Below are positions 51,257-59,798 of a stretch of DNA of 64,000 bases, piece after piece. The notes beneath the pieces were generated by a model, which saw nothing but the letters and a program-made list of their open reading frames with translations, was not told where the DNA came from and did no database searches. Each line of letters starts with the position of its first letter. Position 1 is the first letter of the stretch. This stretch comes from Chthoniobacterales bacterium (GTDB taxonomy: Bacteria; Verrucomicrobiota; Verrucomicrobiia; Chthoniobacterales; UBA10450): assembly GCA_035274845.1 (NCBI GenBank), contig DATENU010000010.1, positions 1 through 64,000 on the forward strand, in the 5' to 3' direction. Made by a program: the position numbers and the translations under genes.

Positions 51257-51325
51257 GATCGGGGCGATTTGGCTAGAGAAAGGGGACGGTTGTGCTTAAC
51301 TGACAGGTTCGACATTTGGCGTCCG

Positions 51326-54205
51326 ATGGCTGCGCAAACTATCAAGATAAGCGGTGCACGCCAGCACAATCTCAAGAATCTCTACGTCGAAATACCTAGG
51401 GAAAAGCTGGTCGTCATCACCGGTTTAAGCGGGTCGGGGAAGTCTTCCCTGGCCTTCGATACCCTTTATGCCGAAGGACAACGCCGCTATGTGGAAAGCC
51501 TCTCGGCCTATGCCCGGCAATTTCTCGACCAGATGGAGAAGCCGGACGTCGATTTTATCGAAGGGCTCTCGCCGGCGATCGCGATCGAGCAAAGGAGCGC
51601 CGGGGCCAATCCGCGTTCGACCATCGCGACCACGACGGAAATTTTCGATTATCTCCGGGTCCTTTTTTCGGCCGTCGGCCAGCCGCACGATCCGGTAACC
51701 GGCCAGGCGATTCACCGGCAAACCCCGCAGCAAATCGTGGATCAGATCCTCGCCGCTCCCGCGGAGACGAAGGTCATTTTGCTGGCACCTCTCATTCAAG
51801 ACCAAAAGGGAGAATTCCGGGATGTAATCGAGAAGGTAAAACGGGAAGGGTTTGTCCGGATGCGGATTGATGGCGAAATCGCGGAACTGGGAGGACCAGA
51901 GCCGATTCGGCTCAAGAAGACGGACCGGCACACCATCGAAGCGGTGGTGGACCGGCTGGTGATTCGAGAAGGAGTGCGGACGCGGTTGGCCGATTCCGTG
52001 GAGACGGCGCTGCGATGGGGCGGGAACCGGATTGTGGTTTTACGACAATCCGACACTCAAACGGGGGAATGGGAAACCGTTCGATACACGACGGATTACG
52101 GAAATGCGGACAGCAACTATTCGCTCGGCGAGCTGACCCCGAAACATTTTTCGTTCAACAGTCATCTGGGCGCGTGTCCGGCTTGCCATGGGCTCGGAAC
52201 GCAGCTGGTCCCCGATGCCGAGCTGATGTCGGACCCGGAAAAATCGTTGAAGGAAGGAGCAATCACGCCGTGGCGTCGCGGAACGAAGCCGATGCTGGTG
52301 TACTATCGCAACCTGCAGAGCGCGCTCGTGAAGCATTTCCGCGTCGACGAGACGATCCCGTTCGCGGAGTTGCCGGATAGTTTTAAGAACGCGCTCTACT
52401 TCGGGACCGGCGACGAGCCGATCCAAATCAACGTCGGCGGCAATGGGAAATCGCCGAAAACCGCGCGGCCCTTCGAAGGCCTCGTGCCTCAAATGGAGCG
52501 GCTGTATGCGGAGACGGAGAGCGAGTTCACCCGAAATCGGATTCGCGCGTTCATGACCCGGGTCCCCTGCCAGACCTGCCACGGGGCCCGACTGAAGCCG
52601 GAAATTCTTGCCGTCACGATCAAGGATTCAGTCGGGCGCGAGTTGAACATCCACCAATTCAGCGAGCTGACGATCGAACAGGCCGCGGAATACATCCGGA
52701 AGCTCGCGTTGACGGACCAACAGCGACAGATCGTGATCGACGTCGTCCGCGAGATCGATTCGCGGCTTCAATTTCTCGTCGAAGTGGGACTGAATTATCT
52801 TTCGCTCAATCGGGAAAGCGGAACGCTTTCCGGCGGCGAAGCGCAAAGGATCCGGCTGGCGACACAGATCGGCTCGGGCTTGGCCGGAGTCCTATATGTC
52901 CTGGACGAGCCGAGCATCGGATTGCATCAACGCGACAATGCGCGGCTGCTCACGACCCTTTGCCGGCTGCGCGATCTCGGCAATTCGGTCATCGTGGTGG
53001 AGCACGACGAAGAGACGATCCGGGCGGCTGATCACATTCTCGATCTCGGGCCGGGCGCCGGGCCGCGCGGGGGCGAGATCGTGGCGCAGGGAACGTTGGC
53101 CGAAGTCCTGACCGCGAAGAATTCACCAACGGCCGACTACCTTTCGGGCCGGGCTCGAATCGCCGTGCCTCGAGAGCGCACGAAACCGCGCTCTACCCAG
53201 GTCGGCGATGGCTGGCTGACGGTCGCCGGCGCGGCGGAGAATAATTTGAAAAACGTCACTGCCTCTTTCCCGATCGGACTACTGACCTGCGTGACGGGCG
53301 TATCCGGAAGCGGCAAATCAACCCTGGTGGACGATATTCTGCGGCGCGCGCTCTTCCGGCACTTCTACAACTCCAAGGACAAACCGGGGAAATATGCCGC
53401 CCTGCGGGGCCTGGACCAGCTCGATAAGGCGATCGTGATCGACCAAAGCGCGATCGGACGAACGCCCCGTTCCAACCCAATCACCTACACCGGAGCATTC
53501 ACCCCGATCCGCGAATTGTTCAGCCAGCTGCCGGCGGCCCGCGTCCGCGGATACGATGCCGGCCGGTTCAGCTTCAATGTCAAAGGCGGACGATGCGAGA
53601 ATTGTGAAGGCGGGGGATTAATCAAGATTGAGATGCATTTTTTGCCGGATGTTTACGTCGAATGCGAGGTCTGTCGCGGCCAGCGTTACAATCGCGAGAC
53701 GCTCGAAATCACCTTTAAGGGGAAAAATATCGCGGACGTGCTCGACCTGACGGTGGATGAAGCCGCACGCTTTTTCCGGAATGTCCCCTCGGTGTCCGAT
53801 CGACTGGTGGCATTGCTGGACGTGGGTCTCGGATACCTCCGGCTCGGACAGGCGGCAACGACGCTCTCGGGCGGGGAAGCGCAGCGGGTCAAGCTCGCGA
53901 CCGAGCTCGCGAAACGCGCAACCGGGCGAACCATCTACATTCTCGATGAGCCCACCACCGGTCTCCATTTCGCGGATATCGAAAAATTGCTCCAGGTCTT
54001 GATGAAACTGAGGGACGCCGGCAATACCCTGGTGGTGATCGAACACAATCTCGAGATGATCAAATGCGCCGATTGGATTATTGACCTCGGACCAGAGGGC
54101 GGCGATCACGGAGGTGAAATCGTCGGGACGGGGACGCCGGAGAAGATCGCGGAGACGGGCGGAAGTTACACGGGGCGATATTTGAAACCGTTGCTTAAAA
54201 GATGA
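51326..54205 (+). CDS. uvrA: Excinuclease ABC subunit UvrA (standard length)
   Basis: 959 aa from ATG 51326 (MAAQTIKISGARQHNLKNLY); the longer upstream frame is not conserved in the family. Two ABC modules are present. Walker A is GLSGSGKSS (33-41) and GVSGSGKST (about 660), with signatures [11 protein letters not shown] and [11 protein letters not shown]. The C-terminal zinc module is intact (CENCEGGGLIKIEMHF through CEVC). In the N-terminal zinc module only the second pair (GACPACHGLG) is seen; where the first CxxC should be, the sequence is TTDYGNADSNYSLGELTP. It recognises DNA lesions with UvrB. The stop overlaps the TPR gene start by 4 nt. Confidence 0.95.
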   Translation: MAAQTIKISGARQHNLKNLYVEIPREKLVVITGLSGSGKSSLAFDTLYAEGQRRYVESLSAYARQFLDQMEKPDVDFIEGLSPAIAIEQRSAGANPRSTIATTTEIFDYLRVLFSAVGQPHDPVTGQAIHRQTPQQIVDQILAAPAETKVILLAPLIQDQKGEFRDVIEKVKREGFVRMRIDGEIAELGGPEPIRLKKTDRHTIEAVVDRLVIREGVRTRLADSVETALRWGGNRIVVLRQSDTQTGEWETVRYTTDYGNADSNYSLGELTPKHFSFNSHLGACPACHGLGTQLVPDAELMSDPEKSLKEGAITPWRRGTKPMLVYYRNLQSALVKHFRVDETIPFAELPDSFKNALYFGTGDEPIQINVGGNGKSPKTARPFEGLVPQMERLYAETESEFTRNRIRAFMTRVPCQTCHGARLKPEILAVTIKDSVGRELNIHQFSELTIEQAAEYIRKLALTDQQRQIVIDVVREIDSRLQFLVEVGLNYLSLNRESGTLSGGEAQRIRLATQIGSGLAGVLYVLDEPSIGLHQRDNARLLTTLCRLRDLGNSVIVVEHDEETIRAADHILDLGPGAGPRGGEIVAQGTLAEVLTAKNSPTADYLSGRARIAVPRERTKPRSTQVGDGWLTVAGAAENNLKNVTASFPIGLLTCVTGVSGSGKSTLVDDILRRALFRHFYNSKDKPGKYAALRGLDQLDKAIVIDQSAIGRTPRSNPITYTGAFTPIRELFSQLPAARVRGYDAGRFSFNVKGGRCENCEGGGLIKIEMHFLPDVYVECEVCRGQRYNRETLEITFKGKNIADVLDLTVDEAARFFRNVPSVSDRLVALLDVGLGYLRLGQAATTLSGGEAQRVKLATELAKRATGRTIYILDEPTTGLHFADIEKLLQVLMKLRDAGNTLVVIEHNLEMIKCADWIIDLGPEGGDHGGEIVGTGTPEKIAETGGSYTGRYLKPLLKR

Positions 54206-56682
54206 GGAAGAGTTCCAGGACCGAACGACAGAGCATGCTGGGCGCGGTCTTCGCGGTCAGTTTGCTGCTGGCTCCATTTGCGAAGGGCGAGCCGGCAGAC
54301 CTCGCCGACGCCGTCCAGCCTTTGGACGAAGGGGTGCCGCAGGTGGCGGTCCTTCGGCTGCGTGAAGTTCTGGAAGGCGAGCTCTCTCCTGCCGACAGGA
54401 AAACGGTCACGGTAAGATTGGGCGAAGCATTGCTCGCAGCCGGCGAGGCCGAAAAGGCTTTGCAAATCCTGGAGGATCCAAGTTTGCAGGATCTCGTGGC
54501 AGTTGCGCTCTGGCGTGCGCAGGCCCTGGCCAGTCTGCAGCGCTGGACGGAGGCTCTCCCGCTGTATCAGCGAGTGGCCGCCCAATCCGCATCATCTCTT
54601 CAGGCAATGGCCCTCTTTGGACAGGCGGAGGCCCTCCGGGCATTGCATCGCCCGGACGAGGCGTTGCAATTATTTGGCAATCTTTTTTCCAATCCACAAT
54701 GGAACAGCCGGGCGCAGCTGCGTTCGGTCGAATTGCTGCTCGAAAAACAAGACGCTGCCGGCGCGCGCCGGTTGCTCGATAAGACAAGACCAGTCGCGCT
54801 TTCGGGGAAAAAGGAGAAACGCTATCTGCAGGGGCGGATCGAGGCTCAACTCGATCACCACGAAAGAGCGATCGAGCTTTTCCAAACGATCCTTCGAAGT
54901 CCCGAGGGAACGAGCCGCGAAGTGCTGATCGCAACCCTCTGTGCCATCGCGGATTCGAACCTGCGCCGGGAAACGCCAGAAGCTGGAGACGATGCTCTCG
55001 AAGATTTTGTCGAGCATCATCCAGCCGATCCGGCATTACCGACCGTGTTTGAAAAACTCGATGAGCTGTATCGCGCCGAACGGCAGCCTTCGAGCCAGGA
55101 GCTGAGCCGATGGGCGAGCGATCCCGTTCAACCACGGAGAGCCCTGGCGCAATGGTATCTCGCTCGCAGCGAGGGACGGGCCGGGCGCCATGAAGGTGCC
55201 TTGCGAGCCTTCGAGAAGCTCCGCGATGAACGCGCGCCCTTACCGGCCATGGCTGAAGGCTTGTTTGAATACGCCCAATTGAAAATCGAAGACCACCGGT
55301 TTGACGAAGCACTGGCAATTCTAAACGACGCGATAGCGCTCCGGCCGGCGCCGGACTGGCTGGATCGAATCACCCAGCTCCAGGGGCACGCCCAGTATTA
55401 CGCCAAACACTTCGAGGCAGCGGCACGAACATTCGAGCAGGTGGCCCACGCCTCGCCGTTACTGGCGCGTGATTCGCTCTTCAATGCCTCGCTGGCCTGG
55501 CTCCAATTAGGAGATGATGGCCGGTTCGACACGGTCGCGCAGGAGTTGTCCCAAAACGGCGGAGACGCGGAAACGCGGGGCGATCTCCTGCTCGAGGAAG
55601 GCCTTACCCAGGCGGCGCAGGGAAACAAGAAAGCCACGGCAACGCTGGAGGCTTTTCTGAAAGACTTTCCGCGGCACAAACGCGCGGCGGAAGCATCGCT
55701 GGCCCTGGCCGAGCTGGCATTTCATGGCGCTCCCCCGCGGGTCGACGAGGCCCGGAAACACCTGGCGCGTGCCCAAAAGAGTGAGCCAAGCCCCAGCACG
55801 TCCGAACGAGCGGATTATCTTGCCATCTGGATTGAAGACGCCGGGCCAAACCAGGACCCGGCGAAGGTCATCGGTGCCGCGGGCGAGTTCCTCCGAAAAT
55901 ATCCGAACTCACATTTCGTTCCCGACGTCCGGATGAAATTGGCCGAGACCTATTACCGTCAGCAGGATTTTCCGAATGCCCAGACGCAGTTTCAAACCCT
56001 GGCCCAGGAAAATCCGGGTGGCGCGTTTACGGAAAGGGCCCTGTTTTTCGCCGCGAAATCCGCTATCCAGAGCATGGCCGCCCAATCGCTCGATCGCGCT
56101 CTGGTTCTTTTTGACGAGGTTGTGAAAAAGAACGGCGAACTGAAATGGGCCGCGCGGAACGAACAGGCGGTGATAGAGCGCAAACTGGATAAGCCCCAGG
56201 ATGCCGCCACCCTTTACGGGGAAGTTTTGCAGGGGAACGCGAAACCCGAGGAGAAACGGGAAGCGCTCTGCGGCCGGGGCGACATCTTCTACGAATCAGG
56301 CGAGGCCGATCACGAAAACTACAAGCGCGCGATCGACGTTTACGACCAGCTCGCCGCCCAGAAAGACGCTCCGCCGCATTGGCGTAATCAGGCCCTGTTC
56401 AAGAAAGGCATTTGCCTGGAGAAACTCGGCGACCGGGAAAATGCGCTCGCCACCTTTTACAAAATCATCGAAAACGAAACGCGTCCGGATCGCCCACAGC
56501 GCGAATTTTTTTGGTATTACAAGGCCGGCTTCAACGCGGCGCGTTTGCTGGAGGATGAGTCGCACTGGGAACCGGCCGCGGTCGTTTACCAAAAGCTCGC
56601 CTCCGCTGGCGGTGCGCGCAGCGACGAAGCGAAATCGCGGTTAAGCCGGCTTCGCCTCGAGCACTTTCTCTGGGAGCAATGA
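54202..56682 (+). CDS. Exported TPR-repeat protein
   Basis: 826 aa, start overlapping the uvrA stop (ATGA). Residues about 1-30 contain an export signal (LGAVFAVSLLLAPFAKG). The rest is almost entirely helical TPR or YfiO/BamD-like repeats, e.g. LGEALLAAGEAEKALQILED, FEKLRDERAPLPAMAEGLFE, ETYYRQQDFPNAQTQFQTLA and KKGICLEKLGDRENALATFY. A periplasmic scaffold for envelope assembly is plausible from fold and location. Coupling to uvrA is probably incidental. The 3' end overlaps the convergent panE gene by 42 bp. Confidence 0.8.
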   Translation: MRKSSRTERQSMLGAVFAVSLLLAPFAKGEPADLADAVQPLDEGVPQVAVLRLREVLEGELSPADRKTVTVRLGEALLAAGEAEKALQILEDPSLQDLVAVALWRAQALASLQRWTEALPLYQRVAAQSASSLQAMALFGQAEALRALHRPDEALQLFGNLFSNPQWNSRAQLRSVELLLEKQDAAGARRLLDKTRPVALSGKKEKRYLQGRIEAQLDHHERAIELFQTILRSPEGTSREVLIATLCAIADSNLRRETPEAGDDALEDFVEHHPADPALPTVFEKLDELYRAERQPSSQELSRWASDPVQPRRALAQWYLARSEGRAGRHEGALRAFEKLRDERAPLPAMAEGLFEYAQLKIEDHRFDEALAILNDAIALRPAPDWLDRITQLQGHAQYYAKHFEAAARTFEQVAHASPLLARDSLFNASLAWLQLGDDGRFDTVAQELSQNGGDAETRGDLLLEEGLTQAAQGNKKATATLEAFLKDFPRHKRAAEASLALAELAFHGAPPRVDEARKHLARAQKSEPSPSTSERADYLAIWIEDAGPNQDPAKVIGAAGEFLRKYPNSHFVPDVRMKLAETYYRQQDFPNAQTQFQTLAQENPGGAFTERALFFAAKSAIQSMAAQSLDRALVLFDEVVKKNGELKWAARNEQAVIERKLDKPQDAATLYGEVLQGNAKPEEKREALCGRGDIFYESGEADHENYKRAIDVYDQLAAQKDAPPHWRNQALFKKGICLEKLGDRENALATFYKIIENETRPDRPQREFFWYYKAGFNAARLLEDESHWEPAAVVYQKLASAGGARSDEAKSRLSRLRLEHFLWEQ

Positions 56683-57567
56683 GCGCGGGTTTGCTTCCAT
56701 TTTCTTGATGATGGAGGTGAGGGCTGCATTGACGGGGCACGGCACGCCATGCCTTGCCCCCAGGGCGGCAACCGCGCCGTTCATGTAATCGATTTCCGTG
56801 GGGTGGCCGCGCCGCAGATCCTGCAGCATCGACGCGATGTTGCGCGATGACCCGAAGATCTCCGCGATTTCTCGCAGGAAATTAACGTCGAAGGTCAGTC
56901 CTTGAGTCGCCGCGACAGCGAGGCACTCGTCGATCACGAGTTGTTTCAGCCGATCGAGCCCTGGGTTGGCAATTCCGCCTACTTCGCAGCCCAGCACGGC
57001 CGTGATCGGGTTAACCACGCAGTTCAAAACGAGCTTGTACCAGATGTCGCGAGCGATGTCCGGTGAGATCCGGCAATCGAGGCCCGCGGCGTTGAGCGCA
57101 CTGGCCACGGCGTCGCTTCGGGGATGCTGCTCGATGAGGGTGTAACCGGGAGCCATGTAGTGGATCACGCCAGGCCCTGTGAAAATCGCGCCCAGTTGCG
57201 TAAAGCCGCGCAACACCGTTCCGCGATCCCCCAAGGCCGCCCGCGCAATCTCCTCGCTGCCGAGGCCGTTCTGGAGACAGAGAATCGTGGTGTCGTCGTG
57301 GACGAGCGGCGCAATCGGCGAGAGCGCTGCGGAGCTGTCCGGGACTTTTGTGGTTAAGAGAATCAACGCATTAGCGCCTATTTGATCGATCGCCGTCGCG
57401 GCGCGAATTCGCACGATCTGCGGCTCGATGCCTTCTATCCTCAGTCCATGCTCATTTACCGCGGCCACATGATCGGCGCGCCCAACCAAAGTGACGTCGT
57501 TGGAGGCGGCGAGCTTTGCTCCATACAAGCTGCCGATGGCGCCGGCACCGAGCACGATGATTTCCAT
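56641..57567 (-). CDS. panE: 2-dehydropantoate 2-reductase (ketopantoate reductase)
   Basis: 308 aa from ATG 57567 (MEIIVLGAGAIGSLYGAKLA), with the NADPH-binding GxGxxG at residues 8-13. The family's catalytic segment DIWYKLVLNCVVNPITAVLG (about 175-194) keeps Lys and both Asn. The C-terminal RGHPTEIDYMNGAV and HGVPCPVNAAL match the substrate-binding end. It reduces ketopantoate to pantoate for coenzyme A synthesis in the cytoplasm. The C-terminus overlaps the TPR gene on the opposite strand. Confidence 0.92.
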   Translation of the reverse strand: MEIIVLGAGAIGSLYGAKLAASNDVTLVGRADHVAAVNEHGLRIEGIEPQIVRIRAATAIDQIGANALILLTTKVPDSSAALSPIAPLVHDDTTILCLQNGLGSEEIARAALGDRGTVLRGFTQLGAIFTGPGVIHYMAPGYTLIEQHPRSDAVASALNAAGLDCRISPDIARDIWYKLVLNCVVNPITAVLGCEVGGIANPGLDRLKQLVIDECLAVAATQGLTFDVNFLREIAEIFGSSRNIASMLQDLRRGHPTEIDYMNGAVAALGARHGVPCPVNAALTSIIKKMEANPRSLLPEKVLEAKPA

Positions 57568-57614
57568 GGCCGGCAAATTATCATGCCGGAGCGGGACCGC
57601 GAATCTCGCCAACT

Positions 57615-59756
57615 CTAGTTCGGCTCGAGGGTGCTTTGGGCGGCGGGCTGGGATTGAGCAATCGCCTGGAGAAGGTGGACCTGGGCAAGCGCGGCCCGCG
57701 CCTCATCCGTCCGGCCCATCCTTTCGAGAATATCGGAGAGCAGGAGGTATTGCCGCGGATGGTCGGGCTGGCGCGAAATAGCGCGCTGCTGAACTTCGTA
57801 CGCATCCTGGAGACGGTTTTGCCGCACGTCCAGGAGCGCGATTCGATTGAGCGATTCCACGTCGTGAACATCCAGCCGGCTCGCGTGCCGAAACGCTGCT
57901 TCTGCTTTTTCGACGTCGCCCTTGTCCGCGTACAGTTGGCCAAGGGCAAGGAAGGCGCCCGCATGCCACCAATTCGCATCCGCGAACTCCTTAACGAACG
58001 GCAGCGCAGCGTCCGGAGCATTCGATTCCCTCAACATCTCGGCTTCAAAACTAATCAAGGCCCAGGTGCCGGGGTAATCGGCGCGAGCTTTGTCCAGAAC
58101 CATGAGCGCATCCGGGACGTCCTTCTGGCTGTAATGCATGGAAGCGACATTCAGCGCCGCGATCCAGGTTCGTGGTTGATCATGCCCCGCGCGCTGGCCC
58201 AGCGCGATCGCGCGAGCAAAGATTTCCTCTGCTTCTTTTTGTTTCCCCTCGCTGACGAGCAGGTGCCCGAGCGCATTCCAGCCCATCGGGTAATTAGGGC
58301 TCATCTCGACGACTTTCCGAAGGAGAGGTTCGGCCTTTGCGTAGTCTCCGCGGCCTGCATAGATCTGGCCGAGATTCAAAGCCATGCGGGTTTTCGCCGA
58401 GCCCGCGCGCAAAGAATGACGATAAAAGATTTCCGGGCTCATCCAATCGCCGCTTCGGACGAAGCTGCGAGCGCTCAACGCCAGAACCGCCGCACAGGCG
58501 GTGCCCAGCAGGATTTGTCGCCCCCGCGCCGGCAATTCCGGACAGCAGCCCAGGATGAAGAGGAGGAAACCAACGCTCGGCAAGTAAAGCCAATGCTCCG
58601 CAACGGTCGCGTTAAGCTCGAAGAGGTTTGAGATGGGCAGGAAGGCGAGCACAAACCAGATGGCCCCGAGCGCGCGGATGCCTTGCGCCTTTCCTTTACG
58701 CAAGGCGCCATACAACAGGGCGGTAGCCGTCAGGATCCCAATCAGCGACAGATATTCCCTTTGAATGGCTTGCCGCCAACCTTCACTCGGCCCGATGTCC
58801 GCGGGCGAGAGAAGCGTGCGTTCCACATGGAGATTCGAAGGAACCAGCATGAGTCGCCCATAATCACCTAGCGCACGGACCATCAGCAAAGCGCGGCCCG
58901 GCGTTGGCGAATCGATCGCACCCGCCGGACTGGAAGAATTCCTTGAGGGCAACTGCCGCAAACCTGCATAGGCCGCCACGAGTCCAAGACAGATTGCCAG
59001 AACAAGAGCCTTGGCGCCCCGGGTGGAGAATCGGTCGAAAGCGAACAGATGAAAAAGAAAGAGCAGCATCCAAATGCAAGCGCTTTCCCGGGAGCAAAGC
59101 GCGACGAAAGCCAGGAGGGCGGCCGTGATGTTGCCTAGGGCGCGAAATGAAAAAGATCGAGCGCTCCGGGCACGCAGGAAAAGTAGCCAGGCGCTGCAGG
59201 CGAAGAAGAAAGCCAGGCTATCCGCCCGACCGGAAATGTAGTCGACCGCTGCGCTATGCACGGGATGAACAATCCAAAGCAACGCAACGAGGAAAGCGGC
59301 GGCCGATAAGAACCTGCTTTCATCGGGTATCCCGGCGCCCGTTTCCCGCTCAGACCAACGTTTCTGGAATGGCTCGAGCAACCTTAGCAGCAAGAAATAA
59401 AGCAGAATCCCGCTGCCGACATGCCAGAAGAGATTGGACAGGTGATACCCGTAGATGTCTGCGTTCCAGACAAGATAATCGAACGAATACGAAATGGTCT
59501 GGATTGGCCGATAGTGCGCGGATTCCGAGGAAAGAAAATGGCGGAAGCTTTCCAGAATCAGGAGCGGGCTCCTGATTAAGGGATTGTCTCGGACGAGGGA
59601 ATTATCGTCCCAGATCCATTGCCCCTGGAGGGCAGGGAAACGGGCGGCGACCCCAAAGCCCAAAAGCAGGAGACAACGAATCCACTGCTGCTCGGTATAA
59701 CGGAGCAGCCGGCCGAGCACCGTTTTCCTGCCAAGTGAACACTCGGGTTCGTTCAT
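57615..59756 (-). CDS. TMTC-like polytopic membrane protein with C-terminal TPR repeats (copy 2)
   Basis: 713 aa. About ten or eleven membrane helices (residues about 28-430) precede TPR repeats (about 440-700). The first extracytoplasmic loop has QWIWDDNSLVRDNPLI, with the acidic pair typical of GT-C/O-mannosyltransferase-like proteins. Next comes HYRPIQTISYSFDYLVWNAD and a helix starting GYHLSNLFWHVGSGILLYFL, as in the TMTC/DUF1736 group. It probably transfers a lipid-linked sugar to proteins, with the TPRs binding the acceptor (inference). It is a tandem paralogue of the gene 42 bp upstream, with the same length and domain order. Confidence 0.8.
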   Translation of the reverse strand: MNEPECSLGRKTVLGRLLRYTEQQWIRCLLLLGFGVAARFPALQGQWIWDDNSLVRDNPLIRSPLLILESFRHFLSSESAHYRPIQTISYSFDYLVWNADIYGYHLSNLFWHVGSGILLYFLLLRLLEPFQKRWSERETGAGIPDESRFLSAAAFLVALLWIVHPVHSAAVDYISGRADSLAFFFACSAWLLFLRARSARSFSFRALGNITAALLAFVALCSRESACIWMLLFLFHLFAFDRFSTRGAKALVLAICLGLVAAYAGLRQLPSRNSSSPAGAIDSPTPGRALLMVRALGDYGRLMLVPSNLHVERTLLSPADIGPSEGWRQAIQREYLSLIGILTATALLYGALRKGKAQGIRALGAIWFVLAFLPISNLFELNATVAEHWLYLPSVGFLLFILGCCPELPARGRQILLGTACAAVLALSARSFVRSGDWMSPEIFYRHSLRAGSAKTRMALNLGQIYAGRGDYAKAEPLLRKVVEMSPNYPMGWNALGHLLVSEGKQKEAEEIFARAIALGQRAGHDQPRTWIAALNVASMHYSQKDVPDALMVLDKARADYPGTWALISFEAEMLRESNAPDAALPFVKEFADANWWHAGAFLALGQLYADKGDVEKAEAAFRHASRLDVHDVESLNRIALLDVRQNRLQDAYEVQQRAISRQPDHPRQYLLLSDILERMGRTDEARAALAQVHLLQAIAQSQPAAQSTLEPN

Positions 59757-59798
59757 CTTCGAAAACTCAACTCGGCGAACACCGGAAGGCGCCCGACC

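Noticed and set aside
51182..51325. Extended N-terminus of the standard UvrA
   Set aside because: The frame is open upstream, but the family begins at the IKISGARQHNL segment, and the extension overlaps the divergent 85-aa gene.
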